From Ga0077555 sp041397775 (GTDB taxonomy: Bacteria > Pseudomonadota > Alphaproteobacteria > Rhizobiales > Hyphomicrobiaceae): a stretch of 64,000 bases of DNA. The notes beneath the pieces are model-generated. The model worked only from the letters and a program-made list of their open reading frames with translations. It was not told the DNA's origin and did no database searches. Positions 40,647-49,098 of this stretch are shown here, piece after piece. Numbering within the stretch: the stretch's first letter is position 1; the number at the start of each line of letters is the position of its first letter. Location: assembly GCA_041397775.1 (NCBI GenBank), contig JAWKWB010000003.1, forward strand, positions 186,001 to 250,000, read 5' to 3'. The position numbers were made by a program, and so were the translations under genes.

Positions 40647-42158
40647 ATGGTCAATAAGGACCTCGATGCCGACGTGATCGTCGTTGGTGCAGGCAATGCG
40701 GCCTGTTCGGCAGCCATGGCTGCGCGCGAAAGCGGCGCCAGGGTGATCATGCTGGAGGCGGCTCCGCAAGAGGAGCGGGGCGGCAACTCGACCTATACGG
40801 CCGGTGCCCTGCGCCTCGTCTACACGGGGCCGGACGACGTGAAATCGCTGGTCGATCTGTCCGAGGCCGAGATCGAGGCGCGCGACTTCGGCACCTACAC
40901 CGAGGACCAGTACTTCGACGACATGTACCGGATGACGCGCTATCGCACGGACCCGGAACTTTGCGAGATCCTCGTCAAGAACTCCATCCAGGCGTGGCAG
41001 TGGTGGAAGTCGAAGGGCGTCAAGTTCCAGACGAGCGAGGGGCGGCAGGCGTTCAAGGTCGACGGCAAGTTCAAGTTCTGGGGCGGCTTGTGCGTGGAGA
41101 CCTGGGGCGGCGGCCACGGCCTGATCGACAGCCAGCACGCCATCTGCGCCAAGAACGGCATCGACATCCGCTACGAGACCGCCGGCGACAGCCTCCTCAC
41201 CAACGCGGATGGCGGCATCATCGGCGTCAGGGCGCGGCACAAGGGGCGCAAGTACGACCTGACGTGCGGCGCGGTCGTTCTGGCCTGCGGCGGCTTCGAA
41301 TCGAATGCGGAAATGCGCTGCCGCTACATGGGGCCGGGCTGGGAGCTGGCCAAGGTGCGCGGCACCCGTTTCAACACGGGCGGCGGCATCAACATGGCGC
41401 TGGCCATCGGCGCGATGCCACACGGCCACTGGTCAGGCGGGCACGCGGTGGGCTGGGATTTCAATGCGCCCGACTTCGGTGACCTGACGGTGGGCGACAA
41501 CTTCCAGAAGCACAGCTATCCGCTGGGCATCATGGTCAACGCCACCGGCCGGCGCTTCGTCGACGAGGGCTACGACTTCCGCAACTACACGTACGCAAAA
41601 TACGGCCATGTCATCAAAGACCAGCCGGACATGATGGCGTGGCAGATCTTCGACAAGAAGGTGCTGCACATGCTGCGCGGCGAATACCGCATCAAGCGCA
41701 TGACCAAGGTCTCGGCCGATACGCTGGAGGAGCTTGTCACCAAACTCGAGGGCGTGGATGCGAAGGCAGCCCTGGACGAGATCAAGGCCTACAACGCCGC
41801 CGTCATGACCGACGTTCCGTTCAACCCCGCGATCAAGGATGGTCGGGGAACGCGCGGCCTCCCCGTCGCCAAGTCGAACTGGGCCAATGTCCTGGACGAG
41901 GCGCCGTTCGAGGCCTACCAGGTCACGTGCGGCCTGACCTTCACGTTCGGCGGCCTCAAGATCAGCACGGGTTGCGAGGTGGAGCACACCGACGGGCACT
42001 CGATCCCCGGCCTGTTCGCGGCCGGCGAGCTGGTGGGCGGTCTCTTCTATCACAACTATCCCGGTGGCACGGGGCTCACCTCGGGTGCCGTCTTCGGGCG
42101 CATCGCGGGCGAGGGGGCCGGTGCCTTCGCGCTCGGCCAGGGGCAGCGGCAGGGCTGA
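40647..42158 (+). CDS. tcuA: FAD-dependent tricarballylate dehydrogenase-like protein
   Basis: This 503-residue flavoprotein belongs to the fumarate reductase/succinate dehydrogenase flavoprotein family. FAD-binding DVIVVGAGNAACSAAMAA is at residues 8-25 and ERGGNSTYTAGALRLVYTG follows. The substrate domain has MRCRYMGPGWELAKVRGTRF and RRFVDEGYDFRNYTYAKYG, and the C-terminus carries the family ending FAAGELVGGLFYHNYPGGTG with LTSGAVFGR. This is the pattern of TcuA, which oxidises tricarballylate to cis-aconitate. No tcuB or tcuC lies next to it, so electron acceptor and uptake system must be elsewhere, and other tricarboxylate-like substrates are possible. Confidence 0.85.
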   Translation: MVNKDLDADVIVVGAGNAACSAAMAARESGARVIMLEAAPQEERGGNSTYTAGALRLVYTGPDDVKSLVDLSEAEIEARDFGTYTEDQYFDDMYRMTRYRTDPELCEILVKNSIQAWQWWKSKGVKFQTSEGRQAFKVDGKFKFWGGLCVETWGGGHGLIDSQHAICAKNGIDIRYETAGDSLLTNADGGIIGVRARHKGRKYDLTCGAVVLACGGFESNAEMRCRYMGPGWELAKVRGTRFNTGGGINMALAIGAMPHGHWSGGHAVGWDFNAPDFGDLTVGDNFQKHSYPLGIMVNATGRRFVDEGYDFRNYTYAKYGHVIKDQPDMMAWQIFDKKVLHMLRGEYRIKRMTKVSADTLEELVTKLEGVDAKAALDEIKAYNAAVMTDVPFNPAIKDGRGTRGLPVAKSNWANVLDEAPFEAYQVTCGLTFTFGGLKISTGCEVEHTDGHSIPGLFAAGELVGGLFYHNYPGGTGLTSGAVFGRIAGEGAGAFALGQGQRQG

Positions 42159-42185
42159 TCCCCGCGTTATCGCTTCACTGTTGGA

Positions 42186-42218
42186 GCCCGGCCGCGTTTC
42201 GACGCGACCGGGCTTTTC
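42186..42218 (+). terminator. Rho-independent terminator after tcuA
   Basis: The stem GCCCGGCCGCG/CGCGACCGGGC (10 pairs, one mismatch) with a 6-nt loop is followed by TTTTCATTT. It lies 28 bp after the tcuA stop on the same strand. Confidence 0.88.
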
Positions 42219-42257
42219 ATTTGTCGTTTGCCACGACGTGAAGTTCGGCGTCGCGCG

Positions 42258-42271
42258 TTGATCTCGATCAA
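42258..42271 (+). promoter_or_regulatory. FNR/FixK-type anaerobox upstream of ppk2
   Basis: The 14-bp sequence TTGATCTCGATCAA is a perfect match to the TTGAT-N4-ATCAA consensus bound by FnrL/FixK regulators. It is in the intergenic region between the tcuA terminator and ppk2, about 145 bp upstream of the ppk2 start. Its position relative to a transcription start is unknown. Confidence 0.65.
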
Positions 42272-42414
42272 TGCCGGTGGAGGTCGTCAGACCGCAGCAT
42301 ATTTCGCTGCATCGCTGGTTTGGCGCGCTGGCCCGCGCAATCTCTCGCGAGCAAACAATTCGGCAGGGGCACGCCGCTCCTGTCTTCCAGCCGAACGAAT
42401 TTGGGGGGAAAGCC

Positions 42415-43503
42415 ATGGCAACGCCAGCCAAGCCATCGACGACGGAAAAGCCCAAGACGGGTCAGACCGAGAAGGGCAAGACGGATCGTGCAACGACGGC
42501 TGCCGACGCAGCTCAGACGGGGGCTGCTGCATTCGTTGCGGCGCCTGCGGTATCGCCACCGGGGGGTAATGGCGCGTCAGCCGGCCGGGCCGTCGCCAAG
42601 AGCCGGGACGGGGGCCAAGGCGACCAGTCGGCGGCAGAGCGGCGGCGCGATCCCGATGCCGTCCGGCGGGCCTTCGAGACGGGCGAGTATCCCTATCAGA
42701 CGCGCATTCGTCTCAAGGACTACGAAGCGCACATGGAGGAGCTGCAAGTCGAACTGCTGAAGGCCCAGAAATGGATCAGGGACAGCGGCGAGCGGATCAT
42801 CGTTCTGTTCGAGGGGCGGGATGCGGCGGGCAAGGGCGGCACCATCAAGCGTTTCATGGAGCATCTCAATCCGCGCGGCGCGCGCGTCATAGCGCTCGAG
42901 AAGCCGTCCGAGCGGGAACGTAGCCAGTGGTACTTCCAGCGTTATATCGAGCACCTGCCGGCGGCAGGCGAGATCGTGTTCTTCGACCGCTCCTGGTACA
43001 ACCGCGCGGGCGTCGAGCGCGTGATGGGATTTTGTTCGCCCAACGAATATCTGGAGTTCATGCGCCAATGCCCCGAACTCGAGCGCATGCTCGTGCGCTC
43101 GGGAATTCGCCTGTTCAAGTATTGGTTCTCGGTGACGCGCGAAGAGCAGCGCCGGCGCTTCATGTCGCGCAAGAGCGATCCGCTCAAGCAATGGAAGTTG
43201 TCACCGATCGACCTGGCGTCGCTCGACAAGTGGGACGACTACACGGAGGCGAAGGAGGCGATGTTCTTCTACACGGACACTGCGGATGCCCCGTGGACGA
43301 TCATCAAGTCGGACGACAAGAAGCGCGCGCGCCTCAACGCCATGCAGTATTTTCTGAGTGAGCTCGACTACCCCAATCGCGACCGCAGCGTGGTTCGCGG
43401 ACCCGATCCGTTGATCGTGGGCTCGACGGCGCACGTGATCGGTCGCGACGAGCACATCCTGGGCAAGGTTCTCCATCCCGAGAAGCGCCGCAACGGCGGC
43501 TGA
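42415..43503 (+). CDS. ppk2: Polyphosphate kinase 2
   Basis: This 362-residue kinase transfers phosphate between polyphosphate and nucleotides. It starts at ATG 42415 (GGGGGGAA just upstream). Residues 1-85 are a Lys/Thr/Ala-rich extension of low complexity. The PPK2 core begins RRAFETGEYPYQTRIRLKDY. Walker A is EGRDAAGKGGTIKRF, Walker B is VFFDRSWYNRAGVERVMGF, and the lid is KPSERERSQWYFQRY. The C-terminal DPLKQWKLSPIDLASLDKWD and NAMQYFLSELDY are typical of class I PPK2, which favours nucleoside diphosphate phosphorylation. A perfect FNR/FixK box upstream suggests control by oxygen limitation. Confidence 0.93.
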   Translation: MATPAKPSTTEKPKTGQTEKGKTDRATTAADAAQTGAAAFVAAPAVSPPGGNGASAGRAVAKSRDGGQGDQSAAERRRDPDAVRRAFETGEYPYQTRIRLKDYEAHMEELQVELLKAQKWIRDSGERIIVLFEGRDAAGKGGTIKRFMEHLNPRGARVIALEKPSERERSQWYFQRYIEHLPAAGEIVFFDRSWYNRAGVERVMGFCSPNEYLEFMRQCPELERMLVRSGIRLFKYWFSVTREEQRRRFMSRKSDPLKQWKLSPIDLASLDKWDDYTEAKEAMFFYTDTADAPWTIIKSDDKKRARLNAMQYFLSELDYPNRDRSVVRGPDPLIVGSTAHVIGRDEHILGKVLHPEKRRNGG

Positions 43504-43654
43504 TCGGATCACCGGCACCGCGAGGGCATCGTCATGCGCAAAAGGGGCGCGCATGACGTCAAAGCGAGTTGGCGGAACGCGCGTGCGCCCCGTCGGCTAC
43601 GCAGCGACTACTCTGGGGCCGACGGGCGCGGATCACCCGCGTGCGTCGCGTCCC

Positions 43655-44674
43655 TCAATGACCCAGCGTGGCCACGATCTGCTTGACGATCGACGGATCG
43701 ATCTTGAGTTCCTTCACCAGATCGTCCTGCTTGGACAGAAGGAGCTTGCGCGCGCTGTCGAGATCCGCCTTCGGCGGGACGACGACGGTCATGCCATTCT
43801 TCTTGGCGTCCTGGCGTGCCGAGTTCTGGCGGCTTTCCGACAACTCGCGCGCGCCGTCGATCTTCTCGGCCCAGACCTTGACGATGAGATCCTGAATGTC
43901 CTTGGGATATTTCGACCAGGACTTCTGCGAAATCATCGGCACGTATTGGGTGTAGGACTGGTTGTCGACGTAGGCGTGCTTGAGGCCGGAATCCCAGAGC
44001 TTGGCGCTGCGCACGGATTCGAACGTCGTCATCAGGCCATCCATCGTGCCGCGCTGGAGCGCCTGAGGCACGTCCGGCCATGCGATCTTGATGGGATTGG
44101 CGCCCAGCACGTGGAAGCGGGCGATATTGCCGGCGCCGCCAGGCGTGCGGATCTTGAGCAGCTTCAGGTCGGTCCAGACGTTGATCGGCTTGGCGAGCGT
44201 GTAGGTGGTCTGATGCCCCAGATCCATCCATTTGCCGATGATCTTGACCCCGAGCTTGGTCTCGAGCTTCTTGGCCAGCGCGGCCCCGATGGGCCCATCC
44301 GTCACCTTGTAGATCTCCTGGCGCGAGCGCCCGTAGAAGATCGGCAGATCGACGGCATCGAAGTCCGACACGTATTTGCCCAGATGGAAGGTGACGGGGA
44401 TGCCCATGTCGAGCGCACCCTGGTTCAACGCCTTGGGTACGTCGGTGTCCTTGTACTTGGCCGCGCCGTGGAAGACCTTGACCTCGAGTTTGCCGCCCGA
44501 GCGCTTCTGCATTTCCTCGGCGATGGCGACCACCGAGATGTTGCGGACGTGATTGGGGCTGGTTTCCAGCGAGATTTCTAGGCGGTGCTGGGCCTGCGCG
44601 TGGGCGGCGCCGGACAAAAGGCCGATGATGGCCGCCGACGTCGTGACGGCCCGCGTGACGCGGTCTTTGAGCAT
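43655..44674 (-). CDS. TRAP transporter solute-binding protein, DctP family
   Basis: This 339-residue periplasmic receptor starts at ATG 44674 with GGGAGG about 8 nt upstream. The signal peptide TTSAAIIGLLSGAAHAQAQ is followed by the DctP fold: AIAEEMQKRSGGKLEVKVFH, ALNQGALDMGI, the hinge region KLGVKIIGKWMDLGHQTTYT, then KIRTPGGAGNIARFHVLGAN with the Arg that binds the ligand carboxylate, and QALQRGTMDGLMTTFESV. No DctQ/DctM membrane subunits are nearby, so it is an orphan receptor. The ligand is probably an organic acid, but this is family knowledge only. Confidence 0.92.
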   Translation of the reverse strand: MLKDRVTRAVTTSAAIIGLLSGAAHAQAQHRLEISLETSPNHVRNISVVAIAEEMQKRSGGKLEVKVFHGAAKYKDTDVPKALNQGALDMGIPVTFHLGKYVSDFDAVDLPIFYGRSRQEIYKVTDGPIGAALAKKLETKLGVKIIGKWMDLGHQTTYTLAKPINVWTDLKLLKIRTPGGAGNIARFHVLGANPIKIAWPDVPQALQRGTMDGLMTTFESVRSAKLWDSGLKHAYVDNQSYTQYVPMISQKSWSKYPKDIQDLIVKVWAEKIDGARELSESRQNSARQDAKKNGMTVVVPPKADLDSARKLLLSKQDDLVKELKIDPSIVKQIVATLGH

Positions 44675-44812
44675 ATGAATTCCTCCCGATGCAGGCAGCG
44701 TGCTTTGGCACGTCCATTGTTCGATCCGGAGTGCGCTTTTTCTCGCGCGCCCCTTTGCGCCGTGACGGAATGACGCGGTAAATTGGTCGCAGAGTATCCG
44801 GCTGCCGTCAAT

Positions 44813-44837
44813 CTCGTGTTCGGGTTCCGACATTTGG
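44813..44837. repeat. Isolated half-arm related to hairpin element C
   Basis: The sequence from CTCGTGTTCGGGTTCCGACA to 44837 matches the left arm of element C at about 22 of 25 positions, but no complementary right arm follows. It lies 23 bp upstream of the DUF2254 start and looks like a relic. Confidence 0.5.
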
Positions 44838-44859
44838 CCGACGTTTGGGGGATCAAGGC

Positions 44860-46152
44860 ATGCCGTCTCGGTTGCAGTTCTTGTGGCGCCGCTATCGCGA
44901 AACGCTGTGGCTGCGGCCGCTGGGGTTCTGCACCGCCGCCATGCTGGCGGCCTTGTCGGCGTCGTGGATCGGTGCACACGTGCCTGCCGTGCCGGGGCTG
45001 GAGATCGACCCCGATACGGTCGAGAAGCTGTTGTCGATCATCGCCAGCAGCATGCTGGGCGTGGCGACGTTCGCGGTTGCATCGATGGTATCGGCCTACG
45101 CATCGGCAGGGGGCACGGCGACGCCGCGCGTGTTCCCGCTGGTCATCGCCGACGATGCCTCCAAGACGGCGCTGTCCTCGTTCGTGGCGGCCTTCATCTA
45201 CAGTGTGATCGCGCTCGTTGCGATCAAGACCGGCTATTACACGCCCTCCGGCCGGCTGATCCTGTTTCTGATGACGGTGGGCATCCTGGCGTGGGTGCTG
45301 CTGTCGTTCATTCGCTGGACGGACAATATCGCGCGTCTCGGTCGCCTGGGAACGGTGATCGATCGGGTGGAGGCGGCAGCGCGCGATGCGCTGGAGCGGC
45401 GGCGTGCGGCGCCGCATCTGGGGGGCAAGCCGGCCGACCCGGGTGCCAAGCCCGTCGGCAGGCCGGTTGCGGCCGTGCGCATCGGGTACGTGCAGCATAT
45501 CGACGTGGGCGGCTTGCAGCGCTGCGCGGAGGCACACGATCTGCGCTTCACGGTTTCGGCGCTGCCCGGCACCTTCATGACGCCCGGCCGGGCGCTGGGC
45601 TACGCCGTGGCGGGCGGGGAGGTCGAGCCCGGCGATCCCGGCGACGACGTCGACGCCGAACTCGGCGCTGCATTCACGATCGGCGACGACCGGGTCTTCG
45701 AGGAGGATCCCCGCTTCGGGCTCATCGCGCTGTCGGAGATCGCCGCGCGGGCGCTGTCGCCCGCCGTCAACGACCCGGGTACCGCGATCGACATCATCGG
45801 CACGGCCGTCCGCCTGCTCGCCGGGTTCGTCGCTCCCGGTACGCAAGAGGATGGAGATATTGAATTCGATCGCGTCTTCGTTCCCGCGCTCGGCATGGAC
45901 GACCTGTTCGACGATGCCTTTACGGCGATCGCGCGGGACGGTGCGGGGACGATCGAGGTCATGGTCCGGCTGCAGAAGGCATTGACGGCGCTTCATGGCC
46001 TCGACCATCGCGCGATGGCCGACGCTGCGTGCCGGCATTCGCGTTTGGCGCTCGCACGGGCGGAGGCGAAGCTCGCCCTGCCTGACGAAATCGAAGTCCT
46101 GCGTGGTCTGGCGCTAGCCGCGCGCGCGGCTAGCGTCCCCGCCGGTGATTGA
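44860..46152 (+). CDS. DUF2254 family membrane protein
   Basis: This 430-residue protein starts at ATG 44860; a TTG five codons upstream is possible. Four membrane helices fill the first 160 residues (GFCTAAMLAALSASWIGAHV, IIASSMLGVATFAVASMVSA, ALSSFVAAFIYSVIALVAIK and LFLMTVGILAWVLLSFIRW), with the family segment RTPRVFPLVI-like TATPRVFPLVIADDASKTAL between them. The C-terminal half is soluble (VRIGYVQHIDVGGLQRCAEA; GLIALSEIAARALSPAVNDP; GTAIDIIG). This is the DUF2254 pattern; its function is unknown, though the layout suggests a channel or sensor. The downstream SDR pseudogene begins 48 bp later. Confidence 0.85.
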   Translation: MPSRLQFLWRRYRETLWLRPLGFCTAAMLAALSASWIGAHVPAVPGLEIDPDTVEKLLSIIASSMLGVATFAVASMVSAYASAGGTATPRVFPLVIADDASKTALSSFVAAFIYSVIALVAIKTGYYTPSGRLILFLMTVGILAWVLLSFIRWTDNIARLGRLGTVIDRVEAAARDALERRRAAPHLGGKPADPGAKPVGRPVAAVRIGYVQHIDVGGLQRCAEAHDLRFTVSALPGTFMTPGRALGYAVAGGEVEPGDPGDDVDAELGAAFTIGDDRVFEEDPRFGLIALSEIAARALSPAVNDPGTAIDIIGTAVRLLAGFVAPGTQEDGDIEFDRVFVPALGMDDLFDDAFTAIARDGAGTIEVMVRLQKALTALHGLDHRAMADAACRHSRLALARAEAKLALPDEIEVLRGLALAARAASVPAGD

Positions 46153-46200
46153 CAGGGGGGGGCTGCTCGGGTCTCTCTTGAACACGCTCAGGGAGAGAAA

Positions 46201-46981
46201 ATGCAGACCGACCATCGCAGTGGGTGCGTGACGCCTGGCGTCGTTCTGGTGACGGGTGCGGCGCGCCGTATCGGCCGGTCGATCGCGCTCGATCTGGCGC
46301 GCGGCGGCTGGGCGGTGGGCGTCCATTATGCCGGGTCGGCCGAGGAGGCGGACGCGGTCGTGGCCGAGATCGTCGGAGCGGGTGGACGGGCGATGGCCTT
46401 CCCGGCGGACCTTGCCGATGCGAAGGCCGTCGCGACGCGATCCCAGCTTCTGCGCGGCGCGTCTGGGGCCGTTGACGTGCCTCGTCAACAACGCCGCCGT
46501 GTTCCTCGACGATCGCATGGGTACGATCGATGCCGCACAATGGGACCGGCAGCACGCGATCAACCTGCGTGCGCCGGTACTGCTGGCGCAGGCATTCGCA
46601 GCGCAATTGCCCGAGGGGGCCGATGGGCTGGTCGTCAACATGATCGACCAACGGGTGTGGAAGCCGACGCCGCAGTTCTTCTCCTATGGCGTCGCCAAGG
46701 CCGGGTTGTGGGCGGCAACCCGCACGATGGCGCAGGCCCTGGCACCGCGCATCCGGGTCAATGCCATCGGTCCTGGTCCCGTACTTCGCAGCGTGCACCA
46801 GAGCGAGGCCGACTTCGCCCAGGAACAGGCCGCCACGCCACTGGGACGCGGCACGTCGGGCGAAGAGATCGCGCGTGCGGTGCGCTTCCTCATTGACGCG
46901 CCCGCGATGACCGGACAGATGATCGCGCTCGACGGCGGCCAGCATCTGGCGTGGCGTACGCCAGACATCGTCGGCGAATAG
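46201..46981 (+). pseudogene. SDR (FolM-like pteridine reductase), frameshifted
   Basis: The first about 80 codons read in one frame (GVVLVTGAARRIGRSIALDL, with the NADP-binding TGxxxRIG; VGVHYAGSAEEADAVVAEIV). The rest reads in the +1 frame (LGPLTCLVNNAAVFLDDRM; FSYGVAKAGLWAATRTMAQA with the catalytic Tyr and Lys; VNAIGPGPVLRSVHQ). The switch lies between about 46430 and 46465, and the total length of 781 bp is one base over a multiple of three. The intact protein would be about 260 residues, of the dihydromonapterin/dihydrofolate reductase type. The folB gene 16 bp downstream supports a folate/pterin role. Either a true inactivating indel or a sequencing error is possible. Confidence 0.8.
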
Positions 46982-46997
46982 GAGCGAGGCAAGGCAC

Positions 46998-47435
46998 GTG
47001 GTCGACAATGGCGACGATCCCGCGAGCAGGGCGCCAATGGGGCGTGGAGCAGCCAGGCCCCGGCTGGCGCGCGGCTCACGCCGTGTCTTTGCGCGCGGCC
47101 TCGAGCTGATGGCGAGCGTCGGCGTGTTCGAGATCGAGCGGCGCTACCAGCAGCGTGTCGTCGTCTCGGTCGAACTCGACGTGATCGACGACTACGACGG
47201 CGTTTCCGACCGCCTGGACGGCGTGGTCGATTATGGCCACGTGGTGTCGGAGGTTCGCAGGATCGTCGACTGCCAGCACTACAACCTGATCGAGACCCTC
47301 GCCGAGCGGATCGCGGAGGCCTGTCTCGACGATGCGCGGGTGCTGCTGGCGCAAATCACCATCGAAAAGCCGGACATCCTGCCGGGCTGCCGTTCGGTCG
47401 GCATCGTCATCGAGCGCGCGCGCGACGCCGACTGA
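46998..47435 (+). CDS. folB: Dihydroneopterin aldolase
   Basis: This 145-residue enzyme cleaves 7,8-dihydroneopterin in folate synthesis. The GTG 46998 start leaves about 30 extra N-terminal residues before the conserved core, and ATG 47037 is an alternative. The core RRVFARGLELMASVGVFEIE, then RRYQQRVVVSVELDVIDDYD, VVDYGHVVSEVRRIVDCQHY with the catalytic Tyr, NLIETLAERIAEACL and ITIEKPDILPGCRSVGIVIE with the active-site Lys, follow the FolB pattern. It is co-transcribed with the frameshifted SDR upstream. Confidence 0.88.
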   Translation: MVDNGDDPASRAPMGRGAARPRLARGSRRVFARGLELMASVGVFEIERRYQQRVVVSVELDVIDDYDGVSDRLDGVVDYGHVVSEVRRIVDCQHYNLIETLAERIAEACLDDARVLLAQITIEKPDILPGCRSVGIVIERARDAD

Positions 47436-47586
47436 GGTGGGTTGCAACGTCAAGTCATTGGAGCCGGCCGACGTTTTTGGCCTGTCCGGACACGTTGCCA
47501 CAATTTTACCGCGCTAAGCCCCAACTCGTGCCCAGGTCCTGGGCGACCCATCTTGTCAACGAACGCCGGGGGGCTCCTACCGTCCG

Positions 47587-47602
47587 TTTACCACCTGTTA
47601 AC
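47587..47602 (+). promoter_or_regulatory. Candidate CtrA-binding site
   Basis: TTTACCACCTGTTAAC fits the CtrA pattern TTAA-N7-TTAA with one mismatch (TTTA-N7-TTAAC). A partly symmetric continuation (GGTTAACGTTTACC) follows directly. It lies about 80 bp upstream of the first glucosaminidase gene, a class of cell-wall gene often under cell-cycle control. Confidence 0.42.
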
Positions 47603-47680
47603 GGTTAACGTTTACCAATCACGATGACAACTCAGGCTCGTATCTCGTCGCGCCATGGGCGCAGCCAGGGTGGGTGTACC

Positions 47681-49003
47681 ATGAAGCATGTTCTCGTATC
47701 GCGTCTTGCCATCGCATCCGCAGCTGCCGCCGTCTTCGCCTCACCGGCGTGGGCGCGCGACCTTCCACCGATAAAGACCAGCGCCTCCAATCCGGTTCCC
47801 GCGTGTGCCACGCCGGGCCGCATGATGGCGTATCTGAAGGCACGAAACAGGGATCTCGATCCACGCTTCGAGAAGATCGCCGTCGCGTACATGCGGCAGG
47901 GTGAGCAACTCGGCGTGCGCTGGGACTACGCCTTCGCCCAGATGGCCATCGAGACGAACTATCTCACCTATCGTGCCGCCCGTGGGCGGCGCAGCGATGT
48001 CAGCCCGCGGCAGAACAACTTCGCAGGTCTGGGGGCGACGGGCCGCGGTGCAGCCGGCGAGAGCTTCAAGGACGTGGAAACGGGCGTGCGCGCCCACCTG
48101 CAGCATCTTCTCTATTACGCTGGCGTGGAGGTGCCCGACCCCGTTGCCGAGCGAACCCGCAAGATCATGGAATGGGGCGTCCTGAAGTCCTTCCATGCGC
48201 GGATCAAGGGGCCGGTCACGTTCAAGGACCTGTCGATGAAGTGGGCGACCAGCTCGCACTACGGCGAGGCCATCCGGACACACGCGAACATCTTCTATTC
48301 GAACTACTGCGACATCGACGATCCCGCTCCCGAGCAGGTCGCGGAGGCGCGCGGCATCGAAGGCAGGCGTCACGTCGCGTCCGCCAAGACGCACACGCCC
48401 GAGCCGCGCACGCGCGGTGCCGAGCTTGCCCGCAAGGCCATCGAGGCGGGCAAGACATCCGAGGTCAACGAGCGCGTCGGATTGGGTGGTCTGTTCGCGG
48501 AAAAACCGGCCGAGCCCAAGGCCGAAGCCGCCCAGCCCTCGCGCATGCAGTTCACCGTGCTCAATGCGTTCCGGCCGAACGCGATGGAGCCGGATCGCAA
48601 GCCGGCCGAACGAGACACGCCCAAGGGCGAGGACGTGGCCGCGATCGCGCCTTCGGCCAGCACCCGGCCAGCGAGTGGCGGCTGGAAGGCGCGACCGGAA
48701 ACGCCCAAGGCGACACTGACCGCGGCCGCCGGTAATCTCGCCGCCAAGGCGCTGAAGCCGCATGGGCCAAGCTCCAAGTGCCGCGTGTGGACCGCCAGCT
48801 ATGGCGGGCAGAAGGCCGTGATCATCCGCTCGCACGGCGACGGCGCGACCAACTACACGGTGCTCGACGTCAACGAGGGTGCCGAGAAGCGCGAGGCGGA
48901 GGCCTACATCGCAGCCTACGCCAAGGGTGGCGTGGTCGCTGCGGAGTTCACCAGCCAGACACAGGCCATCGACAAGGCCTTCGAGATCTGCCCGGAAGGC
49001 TGA
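47681..49003 (+). CDS. Exported glucosaminidase-like protein (first tandem copy)
   Basis: This 440-residue secreted protein starts at ATG 47681. The signal peptide (LAIASAAAAVFASPAWA) is followed by a glucosaminidase domain at about 30-210. Its catalytic Glu is probably the one in FAQMAIETNYLTYR, and NNFAGLGATGRG is the substrate loop. This is a member of the GH73/Bax/FlgJ-like group that cuts peptidoglycan glycan strands. A Pro/Ala/Glu-rich linker runs from about 225 to 360. A compact C-terminal domain (364-440) opens with KCRVWTASYGGQKAVIIR and ends FEICPEG, with one Cys at each end. The downstream gene is a paralogue sharing both domains. Confidence 0.88.
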   Translation: MKHVLVSRLAIASAAAAVFASPAWARDLPPIKTSASNPVPACATPGRMMAYLKARNRDLDPRFEKIAVAYMRQGEQLGVRWDYAFAQMAIETNYLTYRAARGRRSDVSPRQNNFAGLGATGRGAAGESFKDVETGVRAHLQHLLYYAGVEVPDPVAERTRKIMEWGVLKSFHARIKGPVTFKDLSMKWATSSHYGEAIRTHANIFYSNYCDIDDPAPEQVAEARGIEGRRHVASAKTHTPEPRTRGAELARKAIEAGKTSEVNERVGLGGLFAEKPAEPKAEAAQPSRMQFTVLNAFRPNAMEPDRKPAERDTPKGEDVAAIAPSASTRPASGGWKARPETPKATLTAAAGNLAAKALKPHGPSSKCRVWTASYGGQKAVIIRSHGDGATNYTVLDVNEGAEKREAEAYIAAYAKGGVVAAEFTSQTQAIDKAFEICPEG

Positions 49004-49026
49004 GACCTGGGAAGGCTGAGACCTGG
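48995..49026. repeat. 16-bp perfect tandem duplication at the gene end
   Basis: GAAGGCTGAGACCTGG occurs twice head to tail. The first copy contains the stop codon of the first glucosaminidase gene, so the duplication leaves the protein unchanged and adds a second, in-frame-like TGA downstream. It looks like a recent slippage event. Confidence 0.85.
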
Positions 49027-49098
49027 CGGAGTCAGCGCCGGTGACTGCCGGCGTTTCCGCGCGACGGACGGTTTCTCATGCAGCGGCGATAGGATGGA

